From positions 620,001-684,000 of the forward strand of contig JACKAM010000001.1 of the NCBI GenBank assembly GCA_020635075.1: 64,000 bases of DNA. Reading direction: 5' to 3'. The DNA comes from Pseudobdellovibrionaceae bacterium. Lineage in GTDB: Bacteria > Bdellovibrionota > Bdellovibrionia > Bdellovibrionales > UBA1609. The position numbers were made by a program, and so were the translations under genes. Below the pieces are notes generated by a model. It did no database searches. It was not told the origin of the DNA and saw only the letters and a program-made list of their open reading frames with translations. Of the stretch, positions 1 through 8,697 are shown piece by piece; the stretch's first letter is position 1; every line of letters begins with the position of its first letter.

Positions 1-158
1 CCATCCGGATTGACAATAGGTTGAATGTGAACCACCCGGTATGTGGTGGGGCCCACTTGAACATCTTTGGTCCAAGCCGTGTCGGAGAAAAAAATTTGGC
101 CCTCACAGGGCTGGCTCAAGAGGAGGGCGGTAAAGAGGACGAGCAGTAATTGGCCCAT
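1..158 (-). CDS. Secreted protein, N-terminal fragment (cut by window edge)
   Basis: Only the first 52 codons are inside the window; the gene continues beyond base 1. The ATG at 158 has GGAAGG about seven bases upstream. The first 20 residues (MGQLLLVLFTALLLSQPCEG) form a typical signal peptide: a short N-region, a Leu-rich core and a small residue before QIFFSD. The Cys in this stretch is preceded by Ser-Gln-Pro, which is not a lipobox, so a soluble or outer-membrane exported protein is likelier than a lipoprotein. The remaining residues show no recognisable domain. Function unknown. Confidence 0.6.
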   Translation of the reverse strand, partial: MGQLLLVLFTALLLSQPCEGQIFFSDTAWTKDVQVGPTTYRVVHIQPIVNPD

Positions 159-338
159 AAGGATTCCTTCCTTAGCGGTGCCAATTCTTCCTCACAGCAG
201 TTCATGAATTCAAATCCCATGCCTGCCAAAGCCCGCTATTGCGAGCTGTAGGCAATGTATCTTGGTTTTTTTGTAACTAATAAAAACGCGGGAACCAAAA
301 ACGGCCATAAGAGTCGTCAATAGCTCCAATAGAACGAA

Positions 339-1439
339 TTATTGTAGCTTTAGATGGCTGCCAAATAAGTTCTTCACCTGGTGTTCATTGGCACTTCCGT
401 ACTCGATTCCAGTGTAGTCGGAGTGCAGGGTTTCAATAAGTACCCAGTCTTCAAAGGCTTCACGAGTGTAGAGTTGGACATCGACCTGACCGAGAAGAGC
501 TTCGTAGTCATGGAAGACAATGCCTTCCGGTGTGGTGAACTGCAGGTCCATAAAAGCCTCCGGAGGAGCGTAGGCGGAGATGGTGATTTTTCTCTTTCGA
601 TCTCTCGATACGCCCGTGATTTCCCAGCGTCCAAAGTTGATGTCCACCTTCACTCTGTCCAGTTCCATAGGGCGCCACTTATACTCCACTCCTTTGTGTT
701 TAAGGCCAATACAGACGCCTTCGTAAAAACTGGGAATGCCAAACACATGGGGTTGGCCGCCACCAATCGACAGGGCGGTATCTGGGTGGTCGTCAAATTT
801 GTTGGACACGATCCATGCCCACCACTCGGGAAAGCGAGTTCCCCAGTTGCGATCCTGGTAGCAGGGGGCGTCTTTGAGTTCCACAAGCTCACCATCGGAA
901 ACAATTTTCCCTGAGCAACGGGCATCGGCCTGAGCTGGATACCATTCAATGTCGGTGAGACCGGCGCCGAGAATCCATCCTTCGGCATTGAATGCCCACT
1001 TTTTTTGAATCTCAATATCCCAGGAAAAACTTCGACCACCTTCATCAGTTACTTGCCCGATCAGAGTTTGGTCCGTGGCGTAGCCCATGGGAAGACTCAC
1101 TGAGGTTTGATCGTAAAGGGCATTGAATTCATCAATGGCGTAGTGGTTGTCAGTCGTGATACGCTTTTCAAAGTCGCCAAAGCCAATGTAGGAACGAGAG
1201 CTCTCCAGGCCCATCTCACGATCCCAAGGATTCACCACGCCGTAGACGAAGTAGTAGGCTTTTTCTGTCTCCGGAATGACAACCTTGTAGTACCACCACT
1301 CAAACCAGGGTTTTTCATCCACCAGGCCACTTTTGTTTTCATGGTTTGCCTTGTTCCATTGGTAGTTGTTGAAAGGGTCAGAGGCGCTGGCTCCCAGGCA
1401 AAGGACAAGGGCGGCAATCACTAAAAGCAAGTGTTTCAT
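339..1439 (-). CDS. Tocopherol cyclase-like secreted protein
   Basis: 366 residues with a signal peptide (MKHLLLVIAALVLCLGASAS). The mature part opens with FEWWYYKVVIPE followed by YYFVYGVVNPWD, which matches the start of the tocopherol cyclase (VTE1-like) fold, where a WY-rich strand precedes a 'V.NP' strand. Near the C-terminus, APPEAFMDLQ, a Phe-His-Asp segment, LGQVDVQLYTR and TGIEYGS also fit that family's order. In plants the family closes the chromanol ring of vitamin E. Bacterial exported members are mostly uncharacterised and may be lipocalin-like lipid-binding proteins. AAGGG lies about ten bases before the ATG. No plastoquinol or tocopherol genes are nearby, so a vitamin E role is not supported by context. 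The stop lies 180 bases from the next gene on the same strand. Confidence 0.7.
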   Translation of the reverse strand: MKHLLLVIAALVLCLGASASDPFNNYQWNKANHENKSGLVDEKPWFEWWYYKVVIPETEKAYYFVYGVVNPWDREMGLESSRSYIGFGDFEKRITTDNHYAIDEFNALYDQTSVSLPMGYATDQTLIGQVTDEGGRSFSWDIEIQKKWAFNAEGWILGAGLTDIEWYPAQADARCSGKIVSDGELVELKDAPCYQDRNWGTRFPEWWAWIVSNKFDDHPDTALSIGGGQPHVFGIPSFYEGVCIGLKHKGVEYKWRPMELDRVKVDINFGRWEITGVSRDRKRKITISAYAPPEAFMDLQFTTPEGIVFHDYEALLGQVDVQLYTREAFEDWVLIETLHSDYTGIEYGSANEHQVKNLFGSHLKLQ

Positions 1440-1552
1440 GAGGTAATTCCCTTCGGCTTCATTTGTGAGAATTCGATGCTAGCAATAGAACCAATGGGAA
1501 TCGAAGCAAAAGAAGTGAATGATGCGCCAGTTAAAGGGCCGAATGAGCGAAT

Positions 1553-3010
1553 TCACCGGCAAGCTGGGGATGAAGCGGCGTTTCTCCATTCTGATGGGCT
1601 TTTTAGGTTTCCCGCCCTCATGGTCCATTTCACCTGGCGGAGTGCTTTCATTCCATTGAGAGGGTTCTCTTTCAAAAAGACCATGTCGGCGACCTTCCCT
1701 GGTGCAAGGCTTCCCAGATCTTGTTCAAGACCGAACATTTTCGCAGGTGTTGTGGTTGCCGTCCTCAGGATCTCTAAGGGAGAAAGGTCTGCCTGTTCCA
1801 GGAGTTCTAGTTCGAAAATCAATCCTACGCCGTGGAAAAAGCTCGTCCACAGAGGCCAGTTCCCTGAGTCGGAGCCAGCAACAAGAGGGATTCCAATCTG
1901 ATGCATTTGCTTTAGAGCCTTAAGGGAGTTGTCGAGGTTCTTCTGGATAGAATTGGGATTCATAAAGATGGGGGCCATGGCTTTGGCGACAAAACCTGGG
2001 ATCCACCAAGGCTTGTTAATAAGCACCATCTGTTCAATGACTTTCGTACGCAGGCCCTGGTCCATTGCGGATGCGACTTGCTGAGAGGGGACGAGCTGGC
2101 GGAGCCAGGAGGAGTCCATCTCAGAGTGATCCCACATGAGGAGCATCATTTTGTAAATCGCTGCAGTGGTGATAACGTAGGTCTTCTTTTGTAAGATTTG
2201 TCGTAGGATACTTTCGTCAGGGGATTCATCATAGTAGCCGGCGTGGACGAAGGCGTGTGGATCTAACGACAATGCAAGTTCGTGTTCTTCATTGGACATA
2301 CTGTGAACATAGAGAGGTAGATTGGCCTTCTTTGCTTGGCTTTGAATCTCGCGTCGGAATTCGGCAGAGAAAGCCGGGAACACCTCGAAGGGTCCCATTC
2401 CTTTCTCAATAGTGACCTTGGCCCCTACTGGGTGAAGTGTCTTGGCTTTGGAAAACATTTGGCTCAGTTCAGCGGCAGAGCGGACCGCGGGCCAAAGATC
2501 ATCATAAGTGTGGCCACGTTCGATGCTGGACGTAAAATAACCCTTTTCTGGAGATAGAAATGGGGCCAAGCCCAAAATCCGCGGAGAATTCCGTCCGGAA
2601 TTAAGGACTTCGGCCTCCCGGAGGAGGGACTCCGGGGAAGCCGCATCCAGGACGGTGGTGACTCCGGCGGCCAAAAGAATGCCCAGATTGCAATTCAGCA
2701 GGGAATCGATTTGCTCTTTTGAGTTTTTACGTAATACCGCTCCAGGGACGGACTTAATGTGGACGTGACTATCGATGAGGCCAGGGATAACGAATGTTCC
2801 AGTTCCATCGATAAGTGTTTGAGCTTGGGATTTTAGCTGCTGGCCGATACGAGATATGCGGCCGTCGATGATTTCGATATCATGGGAGTCTTGGCTTGTT
2901 TCGCCCGATGGATCTACGATGATGACATTTCTAACAAGTAAGGAAGAGTCGCTACCAAGGGCAACTAGAGGACTGAACAGAAAGAGAATGACCAAGATGC
3001 TTAATTTCAC
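1553..3010 (-). CDS. Secreted amidohydrolase-family protein
   Basis: 485 residues starting at a GTG, with a signal peptide (MKLSILVILFLFSPLVALGS). The amidohydrolase pattern is complete: VIPGLIDSHVHIK around residues 76-88 supplies the HxH metal ligands, YVHSM and HAFVHAGY supply further His ligands, and AGSDSGNWP near residue 370 supplies the catalytic or metal-binding Asp. The C-terminal LGSLAPGKVADMVFL strand is the usual closing piece of the composite beta domain. It resembles imidazolonepropionase- and prolidase-like members, which hydrolyse cyclic amides or dipeptides; the substrate cannot be told from sequence. It starts 14 bases after the kinase stop at 3025 and is probably co-transcribed with it. 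Confidence 0.85.
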   Translation of the reverse strand: MKLSILVILFLFSPLVALGSDSSLLVRNVIIVDPSGETSQDSHDIEIIDGRISRIGQQLKSQAQTLIDGTGTFVIPGLIDSHVHIKSVPGAVLRKNSKEQIDSLLNCNLGILLAAGVTTVLDAASPESLLREAEVLNSGRNSPRILGLAPFLSPEKGYFTSSIERGHTYDDLWPAVRSAAELSQMFSKAKTLHPVGAKVTIEKGMGPFEVFPAFSAEFRREIQSQAKKANLPLYVHSMSNEEHELALSLDPHAFVHAGYYDESPDESILRQILQKKTYVITTAAIYKMMLLMWDHSEMDSSWLRQLVPSQQVASAMDQGLRTKVIEQMVLINKPWWIPGFVAKAMAPIFMNPNSIQKNLDNSLKALKQMHQIGIPLVAGSDSGNWPLWTSFFHGVGLIFELELLEQADLSPLEILRTATTTPAKMFGLEQDLGSLAPGKVADMVFLKENPLNGMKALRQVKWTMRAGNLKSPSEWRNAASSPACR

Positions 3011-3024
3011 GAACGACCTGTCTC

Positions 3025-4650
3025 TTACTTACGGCGTTTTTTAAGGCGAATCTTCACCGGCCCATCTTCTGGATCAAAATAGGCTTCATGGGCTTTGTAT
3101 CCCTTTTTTCTGAGTTTGATCAAATAACTTTTTCCGGGTTCGACCGGAAGGTAGGTGGGCGTACGACGGTAGGCCTTGCGGCCATTCAACAAGATGTCAG
3201 CACCTGAAGGGACAGAATCAATGTGAATGCGGGTGTACTCTTTGGCCTTTTTGGACCGGATCGGTTTTTCGGTGCCCTTGGCTTCAGCATTTGCCCGGCT
3301 GTCCGGATCAGGGGCTGGCCCTTGTGTTTTGGAAGATGGCCTTCTTTGCTCAGGAGCCCCTACAGGGCCCTCCCCTTGATCCTGCGGAGGATTTGACTCG
3401 GCGATTTCCTCCTGAGCGCTCATTTCTGAGAGAAAATCCTGAACATCTGGATGCTTAAATACAAAAGCGGAAGCAATGAGAACCAGCAAAAGAGCGGGGA
3501 GGAGTAGGCTCCCTTCTTTCTTTTCCTTCTTCTCCTTGGCTGCATTGAGGATCTGCACGGCCTCAAAAAGGCTTTCTGCAGTTGGTTTTGTTTTACTGTT
3601 GCCAATTTCGTTGGTTCTGGGCTGAGTCAGTATGCGAGCGGGCTGAACAGAGTCGGCTGGGCTTAGTTGAGGCTGGGCCTCGACGGAATCCACAAATTCA
3701 GAAATCACTTTTTGATGGGCAATGATTTCATCTGAATATGCCACCTGCACGGCATCGCGGAAACTGTTGGGTACATAATCCGGGTAGTTTTTGTTGGAGA
3801 AACGGCGAAGCTCTGCTTCTAACTCTTCAGCCGACTTATACCTGTTGTCAGGGTCATGGGACAACATTCTATTGATGATGGCCTGGAGAGCTGGTTGATT
3901 GGGCAATTCGGTTGGGAGGTTCTTTGGGGCTTGCTCGCCCATTAGGTGGGCACGGATGGCATTGAGACCATCGCCCTTGTAGTAGCGTTTTTTGCTGAGC
4001 ATCTCCCAAAGGACGATGCCAAGGGAATAGATGTCAGAGCGGGCATTAAGAGTGGCGCCTTCTCCATGTTCGGGACTGATGTATTCCACCTTCCCCATGA
4101 CTGGATCTGTCTGAGTGTTGGCGTCTCCACCAATCACCTTGGCCACGCCAAAATCAATAAGCTTGATAGCGCCTTCGTAATTGACCCTAATGTTGTGAGG
4201 GCATAAATCACAGTGAATAACAGGACTTGAATTGCCAGTCTTGGGATCAATGAAATCATGGGCATAAGCTAGGCCAGCCGCCACAGAAATTCCAATGTGA
4301 ATGATGTCGGGGACATCGAGTGAAATCGCGCCCTCGCAGTGGTATTCAAATATCCGGCGCAAGTCCACTCCGGGAAGGTATTCCATGACCAGATAGAGCC
4401 CACCATCGTGTTCGCCGACCTCGTAGATGGCGCAGATATTGGGATGATTGAGTTTGACCGCCACCTGGGCCTCTCGGCGAAAAAGTTTAGTGCGCTTGCG
4501 GTCCAAGGTGTACTCGCGGCGGATCTTTTTGAGGGCGACAAATTTACCCATGCCACCGACACCTGGATTGATCGCCAGGTAGACTTCACCCATCCCACCC
4601 TTACCGATGGATTTTAGAATGTGATATTTATCGACCCGTGGGTGTCCCAA
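3025..4650 (-). CDS. PEGA-tailed Ser/Thr protein kinase, transmembrane
   Basis: 541 residues when started at the TTG at 4650, which has GGAGG four bases upstream. This start gives an N-terminus that aligns residue for residue with the kinase at 24091-25659 (DKYxxLxSIGKGG); the ATG at 4674 lacks a ribosome site. Order of parts: P-loop GKGGMGEVYLA, VALKK lysine, MEYLPG hinge, catalytic loop HCDLCPHN near residue 145, DFGVAK, APE-equivalent SPEH, a juxtamembrane stretch, one transmembrane helix near 383-402, an acidic Pro-rich spacer and a C-terminal PEGA domain (VPSGADILLNG) from about 470. PEGA domains bind surface or wall ligands, so the predicted layout is a cytoplasmic kinase with an external sensor. 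The loop has Cys where HRD kinases have Arg and another Cys at the usual catalytic-loop Lys position. Probably in an operon with the amidohydrolase. Confidence 0.93.
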   Translation of the reverse strand: MGHPRVDKYHILKSIGKGGMGEVYLAINPGVGGMGKFVALKKIRREYTLDRKRTKLFRREAQVAVKLNHPNICAIYEVGEHDGGLYLVMEYLPGVDLRRIFEYHCEGAISLDVPDIIHIGISVAAGLAYAHDFIDPKTGNSSPVIHCDLCPHNIRVNYEGAIKLIDFGVAKVIGGDANTQTDPVMGKVEYISPEHGEGATLNARSDIYSLGIVLWEMLSKKRYYKGDGLNAIRAHLMGEQAPKNLPTELPNQPALQAIINRMLSHDPDNRYKSAEELEAELRRFSNKNYPDYVPNSFRDAVQVAYSDEIIAHQKVISEFVDSVEAQPQLSPADSVQPARILTQPRTNEIGNSKTKPTAESLFEAVQILNAAKEKKEKKEGSLLLPALLLVLIASAFVFKHPDVQDFLSEMSAQEEIAESNPPQDQGEGPVGAPEQRRPSSKTQGPAPDPDSRANAEAKGTEKPIRSKKAKEYTRIHIDSVPSGADILLNGRKAYRRTPTYLPVEPGKSYLIKLRKKGYKAHEAYFDPEDGPVKIRLKKRRK

Positions 4651-4969
4651 ATCCCCTCCAGTAGGTAAACCCATCCATTAATGCTATCGGCTAAACCGGT
4701 TTTGGCATTTATATAGATGGGCCTCCGGAGAGGGCTAGTTCCGTTCTTTAGATAGACTTTAGGAGGGAGGCCTCGACGATGGACAGGGGGTAAATAAGGA
4801 AATTTCTGTGACAAAGTTTCTCATTTTCTTGATGAAAGTAGAGGGAGTGGGATGGGAGATTGATGCTTCTGAAATTAGTGCAGATTGGATACAGGGGTCA
4901 TGACAATGGCCCAGGAGACAGCTAAATAGGGGCTACCGGGAACTTGAATTTTACCCGCGGGGAGTAAGT
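4651..4969. other. Divergent intergenic region
   Basis: 319 bases between the minus-strand kinase and the plus-strand protease, which presumably hold both promoters. I see no convincing -35/-10 pair, no riboswitch motif and no open frame with a ribosome site. The last bases carry GGGGAG five bases before the protease ATG. Confidence 0.4.
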
Positions 4970-6130
4970 ATGAAACACCTTGGGAGCAGAGTTGTTATAA
5001 TCCTGTTTTGGATCGTGTCCTCGATTGCCCTGGCCGGCAATGTCCAACAGGATTTTGAGGGAGCTTATCTTGATCCCCCTTACGCGGTTCACCAGCCCCC
5101 TAAGTATTCTCCCCCCACTTCAGGTCCAGAGGAGTCACGGCGATTAGATCGCGCCCTTGTCCGCAACGACGTTGAAGGCTTAATCAAAAAGCAGACTCCA
5201 GTTCGGGCACAGGAAAAGCGAGGCACGTGCTCGATTTTTTCCGCCACTGCTCTTTTAGAATTTCATTTGGTTAACATCTTTGACTTGGTTCCAACCTTGG
5301 ACCTTTCGGAGGAGTGGTTGGAGTATTTAGCGACTCGTAATCGCACGACGGACGGTTCAAACTCCTGGAGAAATTTTGATTTGATCAATCAGCATGGTAT
5401 GCCCGATGAGCAGTTGCTGCCCTATATCGGCCGTACCTGGAAGGTCGATGATCTACCGCCATTGGCGATTGAGCGCTGTGGTCACTTGAGGGGAGTTCCG
5501 TTTTCATCCTGTCTGCTTGGACACCGAGATCCCAGTTTGCTGCATGCCACGGATGCTCAGCTTCTTGATGTCAATAGCGGTCTCTATGATCCGGAGTTTC
5601 AAAGAGCTAGAGAAGCTGCTTTGGAAGTCAAACAGACCTACATCAATTATTCAGACCGGGATTACATACTTCAATATGTGAATCAGATTCAGGAGGCTCT
5701 CGATCAAGGTGAACCCTTGACGATGGGAGCAGGGTTCTACTACGGCTCATGGAATCACCGGACAGCCCCGGACCTGGGTATGCCTCGAGACATGAATAAT
5801 TGGTACAAGGGCATTGTTGGTTATCCTGAGCCAGGTTCCGTAGACTCAGTTATGTCTCCCACCAAGGAAGCCGGTCACTCCATTGTTATTGTTGGCTATG
5901 ACAACGAGAAAACGGTCCGTACGCGAGTGCGGATGACTGACGGCTCGACGAAGACGTTTACTTACACAGGCGTCTATTATTTTAAGAACTCCTGGGGCAA
6001 AGATGGGTTCGGTCGGGATTTTAGCTTTAGCGGACGGTCTTATCCGGGATATGGCATGATCACTCAGAAATATGCTCATGAGTATGGGACGTTCTTTCGT
6101 ATGCCGTTGACGAGAGTAAGCAACAACTAG
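4970..6130 (+). CDS. Secreted papain-like (C1-family) cysteine protease
   Basis: 386 residues with a signal peptide (MKHLGSRVVIILFWIVSSIALAG). The C1A catalytic set is readable: Gln81 and Cys87 in QEKRGTCSIFS keep the papain Gln19-Cys25 spacing, His303 lies in AGHSIVIVGYD, and Asn340 lies in FKNSWGKDGFG. The usual GSCW is GTCS here, so the residue after the nucleophile is Ser rather than Trp. Between Cys and His there is a longer insert than in papain (about 215 residues). There is no clear inhibitory propeptide, only about 60 residues between the signal peptide and the enzyme core. It is a single gene with GGGGAG five bases before the ATG. Likely a periplasmic or exported endopeptidase; the substrate is unknown. 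Confidence 0.85.
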   Translation: MKHLGSRVVIILFWIVSSIALAGNVQQDFEGAYLDPPYAVHQPPKYSPPTSGPEESRRLDRALVRNDVEGLIKKQTPVRAQEKRGTCSIFSATALLEFHLVNIFDLVPTLDLSEEWLEYLATRNRTTDGSNSWRNFDLINQHGMPDEQLLPYIGRTWKVDDLPPLAIERCGHLRGVPFSSCLLGHRDPSLLHATDAQLLDVNSGLYDPEFQRAREAALEVKQTYINYSDRDYILQYVNQIQEALDQGEPLTMGAGFYYGSWNHRTAPDLGMPRDMNNWYKGIVGYPEPGSVDSVMSPTKEAGHSIVIVGYDNEKTVRTRVRMTDGSTKTFTYTGVYYFKNSWGKDGFGRDFSFSGRSYPGYGMITQKYAHEYGTFFRMPLTRVSNN

Positions 6131-6552
6131 GCTTTTGAGGTAGGCCTTAGTAATTGTTGATCTCAGATGGGTCGCCATCATAGATCAAGGCCCCGGTAGT
6201 TTGATGTCAACCGTATCATCCTGAGACAATGGAGCGGCTGAAATAAGGTGTGTCAATATGAGCACTTTTTCAACAGCCGCCCATTCGTTGCTCATGCCCA
6301 AACCCTTATTCTCCTGCCTCTCGATTTTCTGGGGGGAACCAAGATTGCATTTACTCAGATTTCGAAGGTTTATGCGTTTTGTTAAGGGGAGCAGAAGGGA
6401 AGAGGGATAATCGCCGCCAGCGATTTTTCTGCGAGAGTGCGGTCATTCCATTATACCTGCGAGCACACGTGATTTGACGGGATTATCTAGCCCGCCAATG
6501 CAGGTCTATCCAATTAGTTCTTCGTAATTCTCTGTCAGGTAGGGAGATAGAG
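6131..6552. other. Non-coding region ahead of the CSDVRL operon
   Basis: 422 bases without a supportable gene. It contains a near-perfect copy of the GTCTCA-N3-TGAGAC palindrome (6213-6227) and several short G-rich runs. A 50-codon open frame at 6258-6410 has only a weak ribosome site and is not called. The operon promoter presumably lies here, but I cannot place it. Confidence 0.4.
6213..6227. promoter_or_regulatory. Near-perfect copy of GTCTCA-N3-TGAGAC palindrome
   Basis: GTATCA-TCC-TGAGAC matches 11 of 12 arm positions of the palindrome found perfectly at 12411, 40909 and 59360. It lies about 325 bases before the first gene of the CSDVRL operon. Candidate operator; the binding protein is unknown. 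Confidence 0.35.
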
Positions 6553-8697
6553 ATGTTTGTCCATTGGAAACGGGAAATCACCCGTCGGCCCCTGTGGCTA
6601 GCGGTGATGCTACTTACGTCCCTGTTGGCCACGAACCAGCAGTGTTCCGACGTGCGCCTTAAGGCACCCGTTTATGAAACGGAGTTCAAAAGCCGGGGTT
6701 TCCCATTTCGACTTTATCCCCCGACAGACTACGAGCAAATCCGCCGGTATGTGATTTTGGTCGATATGTCCAAGTCGATGATCTCGGGTCCTTGTCCCTT
6801 CGATGTGGGCAACAAGCCTTTCTTTCAAACTCTGACTCCTTACAAGCCCTATGACCCAAACAAAGATACTGGCTCAGACATTAACGATGGCCGAGCGGCC
6901 GCTCGTGGATGCTATGTGGATCCCGAATTGCCGACCAGCCCAGGTGGGCAAATCGTCCCAGATCCTTATCAATTTGGAATGCAGTACGGAACATTTAAGG
7001 GTAACGACTTTGAGGGGGCCCGGCTGGACGTGGTGGAGACCTGGGTTACACAGCTGAGAAGAGGGCTGACCGCCCGGGCACAAAAGAACACGCAAATTAT
7101 GTTGGTTCCAGTTTCCGGTGGGGTGGCTCAGGCCCACCTGGATAACCTTGATCCCATTAAACGACGATTTGTCGGCCTTAACGACTCTACTGTAGACGAG
7201 ACACTTTCTTTTTTGAGGGGTGAGTCGCAAAGGAATATCGATTTGGTCCTGGATCAAGGCAAAGAGGGACGGTGGACTGAACTGGGCATGGGAACGACAG
7301 CCCCCGGACAGGTCTTTAGCGACGTGTTTATTCGCATGGATGAGGACATGAAACACCTAAACGACCTGGGCCTGCTCTCCCAAGCCACCTACAAGGTCAT
7401 CTACTTGAGTGATGGTTTGGTGACGCCCATTGGTCAAAACATTCAAGACGTTCTCTCCATCAATGACGACTGCGATGGCCAGGAGTTGCCTGGGTATTGT
7501 TCGTCCCTGGTTTCTTCCATGAAGCGAGCGTGGGGAGAACCCAGCTTGAATAGTATGGCCGCTCTTGACCTCAAGCTTTCGCTGATTCAAAGCCTGCCAA
7601 AGTTTTATGGTTCTAGTCTTGTCGAGCTTGACTTGATACAACTTCAGCCGGAGCGGGTGGCCCAGGCCGATCCGGACAACACCGGCGTATTTTCAACACT
7701 GGCCGAGATGGCAGAAGATCGTCACAGTCACATAGGATTGTGGGAGCTATCGAGTTCGGAGCCACCCTTTGATTTGGCGGCTCCCGAGTCTGAGACAAAA
7801 CTCTTTAAGATGACCAATCTTTTTATTCTCAATCCCAATGTTCGATTGGACCAAAACGGTCAGGTGCGAGTGGACACGGACGGGGATGGGCTGTTTGATT
7901 CTGAGGAAATTAGTCTGCAACTGGATCCTCATCAGAGTCGAACCAATGGCTACTGCCTGGATAGTCTAATGGCCCGCCAATCCTTTGCCCCTCGCTGCCG
8001 CAGTTTTGCCTATGGTTCAGCCTGTGATCCCCAGTTGGATTCGGATGGAGATGGTTTGAACCAATGCGAGGAAATCATCTTGGGTACAGATCCCTTCGAT
8101 TTCGATACGGATGGCGACTCTATTCCAGATTTCTTTGAGTGGATGTATGGATTCAATCCCCTGCGAAGTGACCGTGATCTGGATACCAGCGGTGACGGAG
8201 TTCCAAATCTGGTCAACTTTGCAGCTGGACTTGGTCCCAAGCACTACTATGGGGAAGTCCAAGCAGATCAGCGGGGCAGTTATGCCATCGACTTTATGGA
8301 TATCGAGACCATTGAGGACGAGGAATTAGGGCAAGTGATGGTGGAGCTCTTTCATGTTCAGCTGAAGAACATCCTGGCCGCTCCCATGCCGGCTCTTGAT
8401 TTGATGTCGCGAGACACTCTGTTCCTGAGCAGGCTGAATCGGGACTTTACCAATGTGGCCACGGTGCAGATTCCCGAGAGGCATCAACTCCTCAACTGTA
8501 GTGTGAAACCATTGACCAATCGAATTTTGGTGCTGGCACGGATGGTTGATGAGAGCCAGCCCCAGCTAGCCAGTTGGCGAATCATGAAATTCCACCTGTC
8601 GGAATCAAGTTCTGGACGAGGGCTTCAGCTGGACCTGTCGGCCTTTGAACTGATGAGGGTCATGGACATCAACTACAATAGCGGAGGAGGGCAGTAA
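6553..8697 (+). CDS. Secreted von Willebrand A / Asp-rich repeat protein (CSDVRL family, member 1)
   Basis: 714 residues. The N-terminus has a hydrophobic stretch (LWLAVMLLTSLLATNQQC) followed by CSDVRL, the same six residues that follow the lipobox in the next two genes, so this is probably a lipoprotein although NQQC is a poor lipobox. A von Willebrand A fold begins near residue 64 (YVILVDMSKSM, a DxSxS metal site), with a later strand YLSDG near 285. From about residue 440 there are thrombospondin-type-3-like Asp/Gly repeats (DTDGDGLFDSEE, DSDGDGLNQCEE, DTDGDSIPDFFE, DTSGDGVPN), which bind calcium in known proteins. The C-terminal 150 residues match nothing I know. GGGAGA lies before the ATG. 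It overlaps the next gene by one base (TAATG). Likely a calcium-stabilised surface or periplasmic binding protein. Confidence 0.85.
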   Translation: MFVHWKREITRRPLWLAVMLLTSLLATNQQCSDVRLKAPVYETEFKSRGFPFRLYPPTDYEQIRRYVILVDMSKSMISGPCPFDVGNKPFFQTLTPYKPYDPNKDTGSDINDGRAAARGCYVDPELPTSPGGQIVPDPYQFGMQYGTFKGNDFEGARLDVVETWVTQLRRGLTARAQKNTQIMLVPVSGGVAQAHLDNLDPIKRRFVGLNDSTVDETLSFLRGESQRNIDLVLDQGKEGRWTELGMGTTAPGQVFSDVFIRMDEDMKHLNDLGLLSQATYKVIYLSDGLVTPIGQNIQDVLSINDDCDGQELPGYCSSLVSSMKRAWGEPSLNSMAALDLKLSLIQSLPKFYGSSLVELDLIQLQPERVAQADPDNTGVFSTLAEMAEDRHSHIGLWELSSSEPPFDLAAPESETKLFKMTNLFILNPNVRLDQNGQVRVDTDGDGLFDSEEISLQLDPHQSRTNGYCLDSLMARQSFAPRCRSFAYGSACDPQLDSDGDGLNQCEEIILGTDPFDFDTDGDSIPDFFEWMYGFNPLRSDRDLDTSGDGVPNLVNFAAGLGPKHYYGEVQADQRGSYAIDFMDIETIEDEELGQVMVELFHVQLKNILAAPMPALDLMSRDTLFLSRLNRDFTNVATVQIPERHQLLNCSVKPLTNRILVLARMVDESQPQLASWRIMKFHLSESSSGRGLQLDLSAFELMRVMDINYNSGGGQ

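Noticed and set aside
4900..4969. Possible cyclic-di-GMP riboswitch before the protease (CTAAATAGGGGCTACCGGG)
   Set aside because: Only a vague likeness to the GEMM core; the conserved bases and paired stems are not present.
6258..6410. 50-codon open frame in the gap before the CSDVRL operon
   Set aside because: Weak ribosome site, irregular basic composition without a hydrophobic or domain pattern, and no neighbour coupling.
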